A stretch of 5,239 bases of DNA from Belnapia sp. Lineage in GTDB: Bacteria > Pseudomonadota > Alphaproteobacteria > Acetobacterales > Acetobacteraceae. Under the pieces are notes generated by a model. It had not been told where the DNA came from and searched no databases. It worked only from the letters and a program-made list of their open reading frames with translations. Shown here piece after piece: positions 1 through 5,239 of this stretch; position 1 is the stretch's first letter; every line of letters begins with the position of its first letter. A program made the translations under genes and the position numbers. The DNA lies in the NCBI GenBank assembly GCA_028291445.1, contig JAQGIA010000108.1, positions 1 through 5,239 of the forward strand. The letters are read 5' to 3'.

Positions 1-537
1 AAGGACAGCGTCGGGATCGTCGCCTATCTCGTGGTCTTCGCGATGCTGGTCTTCTTCTTCCCGAACGTGCTGGGCCACGCCGACAACTACATCCCGGCCA
101 ACCCGATGGTGACGCCGCCGCATATCGTGCCGGAATGGTACTTCCTGCCCTTCTACGCGATCCTGCGCGCGGTGCCGGACAAGCTCGGCGGCGTGCTGAT
201 GATGTTCGGCTCGATCGCCGTCCTGTTCGTGCTGCCCTGGCTGGATACCTCCCCGGTGCGGTCGCTGCGGTTCCGCCCCTTGACGCGGGCCTTCTTCGCC
301 TTGTGGTGCGTGTCCTTCTGCGTGCTGCTCTGGTGCGGCGGCAAGCCGGCGGAGGAGCCCTACGTGACCATCAGCCGGGTGGCCGCGGCCTATTACTTTC
401 TGTACTTCCTGGTGATCCTGCCGCTGCTCGGCCGGCTGGAACGGCCGCTGCCGCTGCCGGCGAGCATTTCCCGCCCGGTGCTGGGCGGTGGGCCGCTGCC
501 CGCCGGCGCCATGAGCAAGCCGATGGAGAAGGCCTGA
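1..537 (+). CDS. petB: Cytochrome b of the bc1 complex, C-terminal part (5' end outside window)
   Basis: Membrane subunit of ubiquinol:cytochrome c oxidoreductase (complex III), which carries both b hemes and the quinone sites. The frame is open from base 1, leaving 178 visible residues; the family is usually 400-430 residues, so helices A-D with the heme-ligand histidines lie upstream of the window. Visible in order are transmembrane helix E (about residues 5-21), the Qo-site PEWY motif (residues 44-47, bases 130-141) followed by [14 protein letters not shown], then helix F (about 63-80), helix G (about 95-113) and helix H (about 126-145, with [14 protein letters not shown]). The tail with [12 protein letters not shown] is typical of alphaproteobacterial cytochrome b. 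The stop TGA (535-537) overlaps the petC start by one base, so the two genes are probably translationally coupled. An Met at base 31 is internal, not the start. Identification is very secure. Confidence 0.97.
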   Translation, partial: KDSVGIVAYLVVFAMLVFFFPNVLGHADNYIPANPMVTPPHIVPEWYFLPFYAILRAVPDKLGGVLMMFGSIAVLFVLPWLDTSPVRSLRFRPLTRAFFALWCVSFCVLLWCGGKPAEEPYVTISRVAAAYYFLYFLVILPLLGRLERPLPLPASISRPVLGGGPLPAGAMSKPMEKA

Positions 538-1352
538 TGGTCGGTTATCGCAGCCTCGGGTCGCGGATCCTGGGGTCCAAGGGACTCCGGGCCCTGGCGC
601 TGGGCATCGGCCTGGTGGCCGGCGCCGGGGTGGCAAGCCAGCCGGCCCAGGCGGCCGAGGGGGAAATCCACATCCCGGATACCCGCTTCTCCTTCGACGG
701 ATTGTTCGGCAGCTTCGACCGGGCCTCGGCCCAGCGCGGCTTCCAGGTCTACAAGGAAGTCTGCGCCAGCTGCCACGCCATGCACCAGCTGTCCTACCGC
801 AACCTGCGCGAGCTGGGCCTGTCCGAGGCCGAGGTCACCGGCATCGCCGCCACCGTGCAGGTGATGGACGGGCCGAACGACGAAGGCCAGATGGTGGAGC
901 GGTCGGGCCGCGCCGCCGATCGCTTCCACTCCCCCTTCGCCAACGAGAATGCGGCGCGGGCGGCGAACAACGGGGCCTATCCGCCGGATCTCTCGGTCAT
1001 CACCAAGGCCCGGGAAGGCGGCGCGGATTACATCCATGCGCTGCTGATGGGCTACGAGGAGCCGCCGGCCGGCGTGCATGTCGCCGAAGGCATGCACTAC
1101 AACAAGTATTTCGCCGGCCACCAGATCGCCATGCCGGCGCCGCTCAACTCGGAAGGGCAGGTGGAATTCCACGACGGGACCAAATCGACCGTCGAGCAGA
1201 TGGCGCGGGACGTCTCGCAGTTCCTGACCTGGGCAGCCGAGCCGGAGCTCGAGCAACGCAAGGCGATGGGGGTGAAGGTCATCCTGTTCCTCTGCGTGCT
1301 CGGCGGGCTCGCCTATGCGGTGAAGCGCCGGGTCTGGGCCGACGTCCACTAA
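537..1352 (+). CDS. petC: Cytochrome c1, heme-containing subunit of the bc1 complex
   Basis: Receives electrons from the Rieske protein and passes them to soluble cytochrome c on the periplasmic face of the inner membrane. The protein has 271 residues. The start at 537 is chosen because GGAGAAGG (525-532) lies 5 nt upstream, the ATG overlaps the petB stop (TGATG), and the protein then begins directly with a Sec signal peptide (positive residues, hydrophobic stretch about 19-33, AQA cleavage near 37-39). The frame stays open upstream to 135, but that part is petB read out of frame. The covalent heme site CASCH is at 76-80, the conserved NNGAYPPDLS at 144-153, the likely axial Met199 lies in IAMPAPL, and a C-terminal membrane anchor runs about 245-262, followed by KRR. 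QRGFQVYKEVCASCH is a family hallmark. Last gene of a petABC operon, followed by a terminator. Confidence 0.98.
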   Translation: MVGYRSLGSRILGSKGLRALALGIGLVAGAGVASQPAQAAEGEIHIPDTRFSFDGLFGSFDRASAQRGFQVYKEVCASCHAMHQLSYRNLRELGLSEAEVTGIAATVQVMDGPNDEGQMVERSGRAADRFHSPFANENAARAANNGAYPPDLSVITKAREGGADYIHALLMGYEEPPAGVHVAEGMHYNKYFAGHQIAMPAPLNSEGQVEFHDGTKSTVEQMARDVSQFLTWAAEPELEQRKAMGVKVILFLCVLGGLAYAVKRRVWADVH

Positions 1353-1389
1353 AGCCGACCGGCCTGGCCCAGGCTGGATGATCCGGAAG

Positions 1390-1413
1390 GAGCCGCCCTC
1401 GGGCGGCTCTTTT
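1390..1413 (+). terminator. Intrinsic terminator of the pet operon
   Basis: An 8-bp GC-rich stem (1390-1397 GAGCCGCC with 1402-1409 GGCGGCTC) has a four-base CTCG loop and is followed at once by TTTT (1410-1413). The stem can be lengthened by A-U and G-U pairs on the outside. It lies 37 nt after the petC stop. Read on the minus strand, the hairpin is followed by CTTCC and not by T's, so it points toward ending pet transcription; it may still slow transcripts from the small convergent gene at 1430-1567. Confidence 0.9.
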
Positions 1414-1429
1414 CAATTCAGCGCCTGGT

Positions 1430-1567
1430 TCAGCGTGCCGGCGGGATCAAGCCGGGTGGCGGCAGCGCGGTGCCGCGCTCGATCCGGTCGCTCTCGACCG
1501 GCGTGACCCCCGGCGCACAGGCGATCAGCAGGGGCAGGGCGAGCAGGATGATGAGGCGGGCGAGCAT
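1430..1567 (-). CDS. Very small predicted lipoprotein (45 aa)
   Basis: The gene encodes 45 residues and ends at TGA (1432-1430). The N-terminus reads MLARLIILLALPLLIAC: one Arg at position 4, a hydrophobic core at about 5-15, and a lipobox LLIA-C with the lipid-accepting cysteine at residue 17. This predicts export, diacylglyceryl modification and anchoring in an envelope membrane. The mature part (28 residues) starts CAPGVTPVESDRIERG and ends in a Pro-rich tail (PPPGLIPPAR) with no recognisable domain. GGAG (1575-1578 on the minus strand) precedes the ATG with a 7-nt gap, which supports the start. It is convergent with petC and divergent from mtnP. Its size recalls the short uncharacterised or entericidin-like lipoproteins common in proteobacteria, but I see no specific family signature and assign no function. 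The ORF is short and could be fortuitous; the combination of lipobox and Shine-Dalgarno argues it is real. Confidence 0.65.
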   Translation of the reverse strand: MLARLIILLALPLLIACAPGVTPVESDRIERGTALPPPGLIPPAR

Positions 1568-1718
1568 GGGCAGGCTCCGGGGATTGCGTCCCGCCAGGCG
1601 CGGCACGCCGCCAGCATGCTATGCCGGTCACCGCCCGGCCACCGCCCCGCCGCGGCATCGGTTGATCCTGGCGCGACCGTGTTCCAAAAGCCGCTGAACG
1701 CATTCCGAGGAGCAACGC
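1568..1718. promoter_or_regulatory. Divergent intergenic region between the mini-lipoprotein gene and mtnP
   Basis: This 151-bp gap must hold the promoters of two divergent genes. For mtnP the clear element is the Shine-Dalgarno GAGGAG (1707-1712), 6 nt before the ATG. A TTGATC (1662-1667) followed after 17 nt by CAAAAG (1685-1690) is the best sigma70-like pair I can find, but the -10 half matches only half of the consensus. For the leftward gene only the GGAG at 1575-1578 is convincing. No riboswitch fold or clear operator is apparent. Confidence 0.4.
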
Positions 1719-2606
1719 ATGTCCGCGTCCATCAAACCCGTCATCGGCCTGATCGGCGGCTCCGGCCTCTATGACATCGACGGGCTGGAGGACCGGGAAT
1801 GGCGGAAGGTGGCAACCCCCTGGGGCGACCCCTCGGATGAGCTGCTGTTCGGCCGGCTCGGCGGGGTGCGCTGCATCTTCCTGCCGCGGCATGGGCGGGG
1901 CCATCCGACACCGCCCTCCGCGCTGAACTACCGCGCCAATATCGATGCGCTGAAGCGCTCCGGCGTCACCGAGATCCTGTCGCTCTCGGCGGTGGGTTCG
2001 CTGAAGGCGGAGCTGCCGCCCGGGCATTTCGTCATCGTCGACCAGTTCATCGACCGCACCTTCGCCCGGGAGAAAAGCTTCTTCGGCTGCGGCTGCGTGG
2101 CGCATGTCTCGGTGGCGCATCCGATCTGCTCGCGGCTCGGCGACGCGCTGGAGGATGCGGCGCGCGGCCTGGCGCTGCCGGTGACGCGCGGCGGGACCTA
2201 CCTGGTGATGGAGGGTCCGCAGTTCAGCACCAAGGCCGAGAGCGAGCTGTACCGGTCCTGGGGCTGCAGCGTCATCGGCATGACCAACATGCCGGAGGCC
2301 AAGCTCGCCCGCGAGGCGGAGCTTTGCTACGCGACGGTCGCCATGGTGACGGATTTCGATTGCTGGCACCCGGACCACGACCACGTCACCGTCGACCAGG
2401 TGGTGAAGGTGCTGTTCGCCAATGCCGACAAGGCGCGGGCGCTGGTCAAGGCAGTGGTACCGAAGCTGGCCGCCCCCCGGGGTCCCTGCCCCGCCGGCTG
2501 CGACCGGGCGTTGGACCATGCGCTGATCACCGCGCCGGAGCAGCGTGACCCGGCGATGCTGGCGAAGCTGGATGCGGTAGCCGGGCGGGTGCTGCGGGCC
2601 ACCTGA
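1719..2606 (+). CDS. mtnP: S-methyl-5'-thioadenosine phosphorylase
   Basis: Cytosolic enzyme of methionine/purine salvage: splits 5'-methylthioadenosine (a by-product of polyamine and homoserine-lactone synthesis) with phosphate into adenine and 5-methylthioribose 1-phosphate. The 295 residues match family length. Visible motifs are the phosphate-binding GLIGGSGLYD (10-19, Ser16), LPRHGRGH (55-62), PSALNYRANI (66-75), MEGPQFSTKAES (164-175), MTNMPEAKLAREAELCYA (188-205) and TDFDCW (211-216). Asp212 and Asp214 sit where the family recognises the adenine base, which favours MTAP over a guanine/hypoxanthine-type nucleoside phosphorylase. The C-terminal CPAGCDRALDHALIT (257-271) is also typical of bacterial MtnP. 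Cysteines cluster at 124-126 (CGC), 137 and 257-261. The start is set by GAGGAG 6 nt upstream. The adenine product is normally recycled by Apt, whose gene often sits nearby in related bacteria but is not seen in this window. Confidence 0.95.
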   Translation: MSASIKPVIGLIGGSGLYDIDGLEDREWRKVATPWGDPSDELLFGRLGGVRCIFLPRHGRGHPTPPSALNYRANIDALKRSGVTEILSLSAVGSLKAELPPGHFVIVDQFIDRTFAREKSFFGCGCVAHVSVAHPICSRLGDALEDAARGLALPVTRGGTYLVMEGPQFSTKAESELYRSWGCSVIGMTNMPEAKLAREAELCYATVAMVTDFDCWHPDHDHVTVDQVVKVLFANADKARALVKAVVPKLAAPRGPCPAGCDRALDHALITAPEQRDPAMLAKLDAVAGRVLRAT

Positions 2607-2652
2607 TGGCGCGCATCTGACGGCGCCGCCTGACAACGAAGGAGAAAAGCCC

Positions 2653-2958
2653 TTGGTGGCGCTTCCCCGCCGCAGTCTCGGCGGCCTTTCGGTCGCCATC
2701 CCTGGCACTCGCTACCTGCCGCGGCTGGAGGAGAACCTGGGTGCCCTGGCGGTGTCGCTGACCGCGCCGGAACTGGCCGGCATCGCCGCCGCGGTGCCGG
2801 GCGGGGCGGCGGCAGGCATGCGCTATCCGGCAGGCGGGGTGCAGGGCGTCTGTAGGGGTGGCGGCACGCGGCTGGATGGGCCTTTGCAACACAAGCCCGC
2901 GTGGGCGCGCAGCCGTGATCCCCGGTCCGGCACCGGGCGTGGCACGCGCAGGCGATGA
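2653..2958 (+). pseudogene. Aldo/keto reductase remnant (C-terminal fragment only)
   Basis: This 101-codon frame, opening with TTG (2653) or GTG (2656), contains at residues 13-65 (about 2689-2847) the C-terminal end of an aldo/keto reductase: SVAIPGTR, the IPGT+R/K motif that contacts the NADP phosphate; RLEENLGAL, the adenine-contacting LEEN helix; SLTAPELAGI; and GAAAGMRYPAGG. The (beta/alpha)8 barrel, the catalytic Asp-Tyr-Lys-His residues and roughly the first 260 residues of a normal ~320-residue enzyme are missing, and I do not find them in another frame between here and mtnP. Residues 1-12 and 66-101 show no reductase similarity; the tail is Arg/Gly/Pro-rich and looks like unselected GC-rich sequence. 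AAGGAG (2639-2644) lies 8 nt before the TTG, so the fragment might still be translated. Its TGA overlaps the next gene's ATG (ATGA, 2955-2958). No terminator separates it from mtnP. The homology is fairly certain; whether it is dead or reused is not. Confidence 0.7.
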
Positions 2959-3929
2959 TGCGTGATCTCGCCACCCCCGCCCCCGCCGTCTCCATCCTGA
3001 CCCCGGCCTACGACGTCGCCCGCTTCATCGGGCCGGCGGTCGATAGCGTCCTCGCCCAGGGTTTCGAGGATTGGGAGATGATCGTGGTCGACGACGGCTC
3101 CAGCGACGGCACCGCCGAGGTGGTCACCGCCCGGCGCGACCGCCGGCTGCGGCTGCTGCGGCAGGAGAACCAGGGCGTCTCCGCCGCCCGCAGCCGGGCC
3201 ATGGCGGAGGCCCGGGGCGAGGCGGTGGTCTTCCTCGATGCCGATGACTGGCTGGCGCCCGATGCGCTGGAGCGGCTGGTGGCGGCGCTGGCGGCGGCAC
3301 CCCAGGCGGTCGGCGCCCATGGCGGCTATGCGGTGATGGCCGAGGAGGCCGCACCGGGCGACCTGCCGCTGCGGCTGAAATCCGGCCCCTTCCCCTCCGG
3401 GGATCTGCTGGAGCGGCTGCTGATCCAGAACCTTTTCGTCAATGGCGGGCATCTGCTGCTGCGGCGGGAGGCCCTGCTGCGGGCCGGCCCCTTTCTCGCG
3501 CATCTCCGCTACGGCGAGGATTGGGAATACTGGATCCGCCTGGCGATGCAGGGCCCCTTCGCCGGCGTCGCGGACGCCGAGCCCCTGCTGTATGTGCGGG
3601 AACGCCAGGGCAGCGCCTATCGCCGGATGGCCTTCGACGCGGCCGCCTTCGCCCCGGCCATGGCGGCGATCTACGGCAATGCGGCGCTGGCGGAGCGGCT
3701 CGGTGCCGGGCGGCTGGACCGCATGCGGCGGCGGGCGGAGGCGGAGAATGCCTGGATCATGGGGCGGGAGCTGATCCGCCATGGCGATCGGTCTGCCGGG
3801 CTGGAGCGGCTGCGCGCCTCGGTGGCCTCGGCGCCTTCGCCCAAGCGGGCACTGCTGCTGGCGGCGGCGCATGCCATGCCGCTGCTGCCGCGGCCGCTGC
3901 ATGGGCCGTTCGCGGCCTATCCGGGATAG
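2955..3929 (+). CDS. Family 2 (GT-A fold) glycosyltransferase
   Basis: Predicted inverting sugar transferase using a nucleotide-sugar donor, probably cytoplasmic, acting on a surface polysaccharide or other envelope glycan; donor and acceptor cannot be read from sequence. The protein has 324 residues, usual for small soluble GT2 enzymes. N-terminal domain in order: VSILTPAYD (12-20), the nucleotide-binding VDDGSSDGT (45-53), ENQGVSAARSRAMAEARGE (71-89), then FLDADDW (93-99) carrying the metal-binding DxD (Asp95, Asp97). GEDWEYWIRLAMQG (187-200) supplies the expected catalytic-base acidic pair (Glu188/Asp189). The last ~100 residues are Arg/Ala-rich and helical without a recognised domain. There is no signal peptide or transmembrane segment. 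Two ATG codons are adjacent (2955, 2958) and neither has a good Shine-Dalgarno; 2955 overlaps the upstream remnant's stop as ATGA, suggesting coupling. The catalytic motifs are intact. It converges with and overlaps the membrane protein gene by 13 bp. Confidence 0.9.
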   Translation: MMRDLATPAPAVSILTPAYDVARFIGPAVDSVLAQGFEDWEMIVVDDGSSDGTAEVVTARRDRRLRLLRQENQGVSAARSRAMAEARGEAVVFLDADDWLAPDALERLVAALAAAPQAVGAHGGYAVMAEEAAPGDLPLRLKSGPFPSGDLLERLLIQNLFVNGGHLLLRREALLRAGPFLAHLRYGEDWEYWIRLAMQGPFAGVADAEPLLYVRERQGSAYRRMAFDAAAFAPAMAAIYGNAALAERLGAGRLDRMRRRAEAENAWIMGRELIRHGDRSAGLERLRASVASAPSPKRALLLAAAHAMPLLPRPLHGPFAAYPG

Positions 3930-3936
3930 GACCGCG
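3911..3936. repeat. Inverted repeat over the convergent stop codons
   Basis: CCTATCC (3916-3922) and GGATAGG (3924-3930) are perfect inverted copies around one central G. Skipping a single A at 3931, the arms extend by five more pairs (CGCGG 3911-3915 with CCGCG 3932-3936), giving 12 pairs in total. As RNA a realistic loop would be about five bases. It spans both stop codons of the overlapping convergent genes, each of which reads Tyr-Pro-Gly-stop. Neither side carries a T tract, so a classical intrinsic terminator is not supported; it may still act as a transcript 3'-end structure on both strands. Confidence 0.7.
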
Positions 3937-4678
3937 CGCCTGCGGACTGGCGGCGGGCGAGGAAGCTGGCGACCGCGACCATGACGATGCCCAGCGCGGC
4001 GACCAGGGCGACGGCGGGGTCCGGGGCACGGCCGGTGACATTGGCGACGATGACGGCGACCAGCGCCCAGACCACCGCGCCGGCATACCAGAGGTCGCCA
4101 CGGCCGCGGCGCAGCATGGCGGTGGCGATCCAGGCGGCGAGCAGGACCAGGCCCATGGCGACCAGGCTGGGGGCGGCGCCGAACCAGCCGAAGCCCTCGG
4201 CCTCGGCGGCGCCCGAGAGGTTGACCACGGCCGCGGCGGAGATCCAGCCGGCGAGCAGGCCGAACAGCGGCCGGGCGATCCAGCGCCAGCCGGCGGTGGT
4301 GGCCGGCACGGCGACGGCGCGGCGGAAGGCGAGCAAGGCCGCCACCAGCAGGGCCAGCATGATGGCCAGCAGATGCCAGCCATTGGGCGTGAACTGCGCG
4401 GCGACCATCCAGGCCAGCATCAGGCCGAAGGCACCGGCCGCCGGGCCGCGTAGCCGGGCAACCTGCGGATCCCTGCGTTGCGCCGGCCGCGCCTGCCAGA
4501 AGCCCCAGGCCAGGGCGAGGAGGAAGATCGGCCCCCAGATGCTGAAGGCATAGGGGGCCGGCACCACCAGGGTCCGCACCCCGGGCATCGCCCAGAGCGG
4601 ATGGCCGATGCCGATGAGGCTGGCCATGACGCCGGCGACCGGCAATAGGGCGGCGAGGAGCAGGTTGAGCAGAAGCAT
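3917..4678 (-). CDS. Polytopic membrane protein resembling the TspO/MBR (tryptophan-rich sensory) group
   Basis: Predicted inner-membrane protein of 253 residues with about eight hydrophobic segments (roughly 2-24, 43-62, 79-96, 101-118, 135-154, 171-188, 196-215, 221-241). PAPYAFSIWGPIFLLAL (40-56) resembles the FGPVW-type signature of TspO/MBR proteins and is close to the YAFSIWG motif of longer relatives often labelled 'tryptophan-rich sensory protein'; GWISAAAVVNLS (144-155) and DLWYAGAVVWAL (195-206) fit the same group. True TspO has five helices and about 160 residues, so this is at best an extended relative; ligand and role are unknown. The ATG at 4678 is chosen because the hydrophobic N-terminus begins there; the frame stays open to 4924 but that part is antisense-free only outside rpsD and overlaps rpsD in another frame. 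No Shine-Dalgarno is visible. It follows the rpsD terminator in the same direction. Confidence 0.7.
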   Translation of the reverse strand: MLLLNLLLAALLPVAGVMASLIGIGHPLWAMPGVRTLVVPAPYAFSIWGPIFLLALAWGFWQARPAQRRDPQVARLRGPAAGAFGLMLAWMVAAQFTPNGWHLLAIMLALLVAALLAFRRAVAVPATTAGWRWIARPLFGLLAGWISAAAVVNLSGAAEAEGFGWFGAAPSLVAMGLVLLAAWIATAMLRRGRGDLWYAGAVVWALVAVIVANVTGRAPDPAVALVAALGIVMVAVASFLARRQSAGARSYPG

Positions 4679-4713
4679 GCGGCCGAGATGGCCCGAAGCC
4701 GGCGGCCTGCCAA
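4679..4713 (-). promoter_or_regulatory. Weak candidate promoter placing +1 at the membrane protein's ATG
   Basis: On the minus strand TTGGCA (4713-4708, five of six bases of the sigma70 -35 consensus) is followed after 17 nt by CATCTC (4690-4685), a poor -10 with two matching bases. Six bases separate that hexamer from the ATG at 4678, so transcription would begin at or next to the start codon. This agrees with the absence of a Shine-Dalgarno, but the -10 is weak and the match may be chance. Confidence 0.25.
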
Positions 4714-4716
4714 ACG

Positions 4717-4745
4717 AAAAACGCCGGACCCTTGCGGGCCCGGCG
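4717..4745 (-). terminator. Intrinsic terminator of rpsD
   Basis: Read on the minus strand, a 10-bp stem (CGCCGGGCCC, 4745-4736, with GGGTCCGGCG, 4731-4722; one G-U pair) encloses a GCAA tetraloop of the stable GNRA type and is followed immediately by TTTTT (4721-4717). It begins 24 nt after the rpsD stop. On the plus strand the G-U pair becomes an A-C mismatch and no T tract follows, so the direction is clear. Confidence 0.95.
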
Positions 4746-4769
4746 CCTGTCGCGGCGATGATTGCCGAT

Positions 4770-5239
4770 TTAGCGGGAGTAGAACTCGACCACGAGGTTC
4801 GGTTCCATCTGCACGGGATAGGGCACATCGGCCAGCTTCGGCGCGCGCAGGTAGCGGCCGCGCATGGCGCGATGGTCAATCTCCAGGTACTCCGGCACGT
4901 CGCGCTCGCCGCTCTGCGCCGCATCGAGCACGGCGGTGAGCTGCTTCGACTTCTCCTTCACCTCGATCAGGTCGTTGTCCTTGACCTGGTAGGAGGGGAT
5001 GTTGAGCCGCTTGCCGTTGATGGTGATATGGCCGTGGTTGACGAACTGCCGCGCGGCGAAGGGCGTGACGGCCAGCTTCATCCGGTAGATGACGCAGTCC
5101 AGGCGGCGCTCCAGCAGGCCGATCAGGTTCTCGGAGGTGTCGCCCTTGCGGCGCACGGCCTCCTCGTAATACTTGCGGAACTGCTTCTCGCCGATGTTGC
5201 CGTAGTAGCCCTTCAGCTTCTGCTTCGCCATCAGCTGCA
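4770..5239 (-). CDS. rpsD: 30S ribosomal protein S4, C-terminal three quarters (5' end outside window)
   Basis: Primary 16S rRNA-binding protein that nucleates small-subunit assembly; in many bacteria S4 also represses its own operon. Visible residues run from a QL pair at the right edge through [20 protein letters not shown] to the C-terminal [15 protein letters not shown], with TAA at 4772-4770. The S4 RNA-binding domain (from [13 protein letters not shown] through [19 protein letters not shown] to KEKSKQL) is intact. The family is about 205 residues and about 155 are seen, so some 50 N-terminal residues lie beyond 5239. The ATG at 5231 is an internal Met: the codons before it (Gln-Leu) continue the conserved S4 sequence in frame. 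It is followed by a strong terminator, so it seems to be the last or only gene of its transcript. Confidence 0.97.
   Translation of the reverse strand, partial: QLMAKQKLKGYYGNIGEKQFRKYYEEAVRRKGDTSENLIGLLERRLDCVIYRMKLAVTPFAARQFVNHGHITINGKRLNIPSYQVKDNDLIEVKEKSKQLTAVLDAAQSGERDVPEYLEIDHRAMRGRYLRAPKLADVPYPVQMEPNLVVEFYSR

Noticed and set aside
135..536. N-terminal extension of cytochrome c1 upstream of 537
   Set aside because: It is petB read in another frame; the signal peptide and Shine-Dalgarno fix the start at 537.
393..1349. 318-codon minus-strand ORF opposite petC
   Set aside because: Shadow of petC and petB; no recognisable protein features.
1470..1697. 75-codon plus-strand ORF in the intergenic region
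   Set aside because: Arg/Pro-rich with no motif and no Shine-Dalgarno; the opposite strand holds a lipoprotein frame with a lipobox.
1413..2708. 431-codon minus-strand ORF opposite mtnP
   Set aside because: Antisense shadow of GC-rich mtnP: Arg/His/Pro/Gln-rich with no motifs, while mtnP has complete family motifs.
2898..2948. Nested inverted repeats (2898-2903/2943-2948 and 2921-2926/2932-2937) just before the glycosyltransferase start
   Set aside because: Two six-base stems in sequence this GC-rich are expected by chance; no T tract, and no sign they mask a ribosome site.
2823..3902. 359-codon minus-strand ORF opposite the glycosyltransferase
   Set aside because: Low-complexity Arg/Gln/Gly composition and no domain; the plus strand carries intact GT2 motifs.
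3521..4453. 310-codon plus-strand ORF crossing the glycosyltransferase end and the membrane protein gene
   Set aside because: Out-of-frame reading of two real genes; Gly/Ala/Gln-rich repeats arise from GC-rich codons.
4679..4924. 82-residue N-terminal extension of the membrane protein
   Set aside because: It would cross the rpsD terminator and overlap rpsD; the sequence is Arg/Ser/Cys-rich and non-family-like, and the hydrophobic N-terminus begins at 4678.
1..5239. CRISPR array, tRNA/rRNA gene, insertion sequence or attachment site
   Set aside because: No spaced direct repeats, cloverleaf, transposase/integrase sequence or terminal repeats were seen on either strand.

Overview
The window is GC-rich (about 70 % by eye), densely coding alphaproteobacterial chromosome. 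The cytochrome b, cytochrome c1 and ribosomal protein S4 sequences and the codon bias suggest Acetobacteraceae/Rhodospirillales, Roseomonas-like. That placement is an inference from protein resemblance, not from a search.

Layout, left to right. (1) 1-1352, + strand: the 3' part of petB (cytochrome b), then all of petC (cytochrome c1), joined by a one-base TGATG stop/start overlap. This is the end of a petABC operon for the respiratory bc1 complex and closes with a clear intrinsic terminator at 1390-1413. (2) 1430-1567, - strand: a 45-codon gene for a tiny lipoprotein with a good lipobox, short enough to be missed by many gene callers. (3) 1719-2606, + strand: mtnP, S-methyl-5'-thioadenosine phosphorylase, with a strong Shine-Dalgarno. 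(4) 2653-2958, + strand: an ORF whose middle section is the C-terminal cofactor-binding end of an aldo/keto reductase. The rest of that enzyme is absent, so it is called a gene remnant. (5) 2955-3929, + strand: a family 2 glycosyltransferase whose start overlaps the remnant's stop as ATGA. (6) 3917-4678, - strand: a polytopic membrane protein resembling the TspO/MBR ('tryptophan-rich sensory protein') group, convergent with the glycosyltransferase and overlapping its 3' end by 13 bp. (7) 4717-4745: the intrinsic terminator of rpsD. (8) 4770-5239, - strand: rpsD (ribosomal protein S4), whose N-terminal quarter lies beyond the right edge.

The genes do not form one pathway. Housekeeping blocks (bc1 complex, methylthioadenosine salvage, ribosome) flank a more variable middle segment made of the reductase remnant, the glycosyltransferase and the membrane protein. 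I see no CRISPR array, tRNA, rRNA, insertion sequence, phage gene or defence system, and no convincing new biological system. The observations most worth a second look are the reductase remnant coupled to the glycosyltransferase start, the inverted repeat that gives both convergent genes the same Tyr-Pro-Gly-stop ending, the overlooked mini-lipoprotein, and a possible leaderless start for the membrane protein gene.
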